A stretch of 6,942 bases of DNA from Clostridia bacterium (GTDB lineage Bacteria; Bacillota; Clostridia; Oscillospirales; CAG-272), in NCBI GenBank assembly GCA_017624795.1, contig JAGAMJ010000015.1, positions 1 to 6,942 on the forward strand, written 5' to 3'. Below are positions 6,676 through 6,942 of the stretch, one piece after another. The notes beneath the pieces were generated by a model that saw nothing but the letters and a program-made list of their open reading frames with translations, was not told the DNA's origin and did no database searches. Both the position numbers and the translations under genes were made by a program. The first letter of the stretch is position 1; every line of letters begins with the position of its first letter.

Positions 6676-6679
6676 TACC

Positions 6680-6688
6680 AAGGAGGAG
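6680..6688 (+). promoter_or_regulatory. Ribosome binding site of the ABC ATPase gene
   Basis: AAGGAGGAG contains the full anti-16S core; GGAGG ends 9 bases before the ATG at 6696. This very strong site fixes the start of the truncated gene. Confidence 0.88.
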
Positions 6689-6695
6689 TTACAGA

Positions 6696-6942
6696 ATGGC
6701 AAGCTTATCGCTTAGACACATCTATAAGAAATATCCCGGTGGCGTGACCGCCGTTTCCGATTTCAATCTTGAGATCAAGGATAAGGAATTTATCGTTTTC
6801 GTCGGTCCTTCCGGTTGTGGCAAGACCACGACGCTGCGTATGATCGCAGGTCTGGAGGAGATCACCGAGGGCGAGCTCTTCATCGGCGATCAGCTGGTCA
6901 ATGACGTGGCACCCAAGGATCGTAAGATCGCGATGGTGTTCC
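6696..6942 (+). CDS. ABC transporter ATP-binding protein, MsmX/UgpC/MalK type (5' part)
   Basis: The first 82 residues are present; the rest lies beyond the window. The protein begins MASLSLRHIYKKYPGGVTAV and has a Walker A motif GPSGCGKTT (37-45) followed by LRMIAGLEEITEGELFIGD. The segment VAPKDRKIAMVF leads into the Q-loop, whose glutamine would be the next residue. IAGLEE-T-G and the V-P-DR-IAMVFQ pattern are characteristic of ATPases that energise carbohydrate ABC importers (MalK, UgpC, MsmX), which sit on the inner face of the membrane. In Bacillota such genes often stand alone and serve several importers. A private promoter here fits that role, but whether permease genes follow cannot be seen. 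The C-terminal TOBE/regulatory domain is outside the window. Polyamine and iron ATPases share part of the motif pattern and are a less likely alternative. Confidence 0.9.
   Translation, partial: MASLSLRHIYKKYPGGVTAVSDFNLEIKDKEFIVFVGPSGCGKTTTLRMIAGLEEITEGELFIGDQLVNDVAPKDRKIAMVF

Noticed and set aside
6490..6695. Possible riboswitch or small RNA in the tex-ATPase spacer
   Set aside because: The region is AT-rich, with only short dyads and one small leader hairpin. The predicted leader of about 48 bases is too short for known riboswitch folds, and no terminator-antiterminator pair is visible.
6647..6715. Small open frame MLEKWAHQCPTKEELQNGKLIA overlapping the ATPase start
   Set aside because: Its ATG falls at the predicted transcription start with no ribosome binding site, and it runs out of frame through the Shine-Dalgarno and start of the ATPase gene. 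A leader peptide is not supported.
1..6942. CRISPR array, tRNA, rRNA, insertion sequence or phage genes
   Set aside because: I found no regularly spaced direct repeats, transposase or integrase motifs, or tRNA-like cloverleaf. The complete genes all belong to common chromosomal families.

Overview
The window holds a short stretch of an anaerobic Bacillota chromosome, most likely class Clostridia. This is inferred from the gene families and style: an RnfB-type polyferredoxin, a cysteine-rich cytoplasmic GH2 beta-galactosidase, an RsuA/Tex pair and an MsmX/UgpC-type ATPase. Genes are fairly GC-rich, the spacers are AT-rich, and promoters are of the sigma-A type with strong Shine-Dalgarno sites. 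No genus can be named from the sequence alone.

Layout, left to right. (1) The 3' end of rnfB on the + strand, the last part of a membrane ferredoxin:NAD+ oxidoreductase (Rnf) subunit. (2) A nearly perfect palindrome filling the 38-base gap between two convergent stop codons, which can terminate transcription in both directions. (3) A complete lacZ on the - strand, with its own near-consensus promoter (TTGACA, 17 bases, TAAAAT) and a strong ribosome binding site. It appears to be a single-gene transcription unit. (4) A divergent intergenic region with back-to-back promoters. (5) On the + strand, an rsuA-family 16S rRNA pseudouridine synthase with a GTG start, followed 38 bases later and without a visible terminator by tex; these two probably form an operon. 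(6) A 206-base AT-rich spacer carrying two different inverted repeats and an extended -10 promoter. (7) The start of a carbohydrate-type ABC transporter ATPase, cut by the window end just before its Q-loop glutamine.

Functionally the region mixes energy conservation (Rnf), sugar use (LacZ, and probably the ATPase, whose family energises sugar importers) and RNA/ribosome upkeep (RsuA, Tex). No lactose permease, sugar-binding protein or LacI/AraC regulator lies in the window, so any link between LacZ and the ATPase is only an inference from proximity.

All complete genes belong to well-known families. I see no CRISPR array, tRNA, rRNA, insertion sequence, phage gene or clear new system. The signals most worth a second look are non-coding: the bidirectional terminator, and the paired dyads at the ATPase promoter, one of which overlaps the -35 element.
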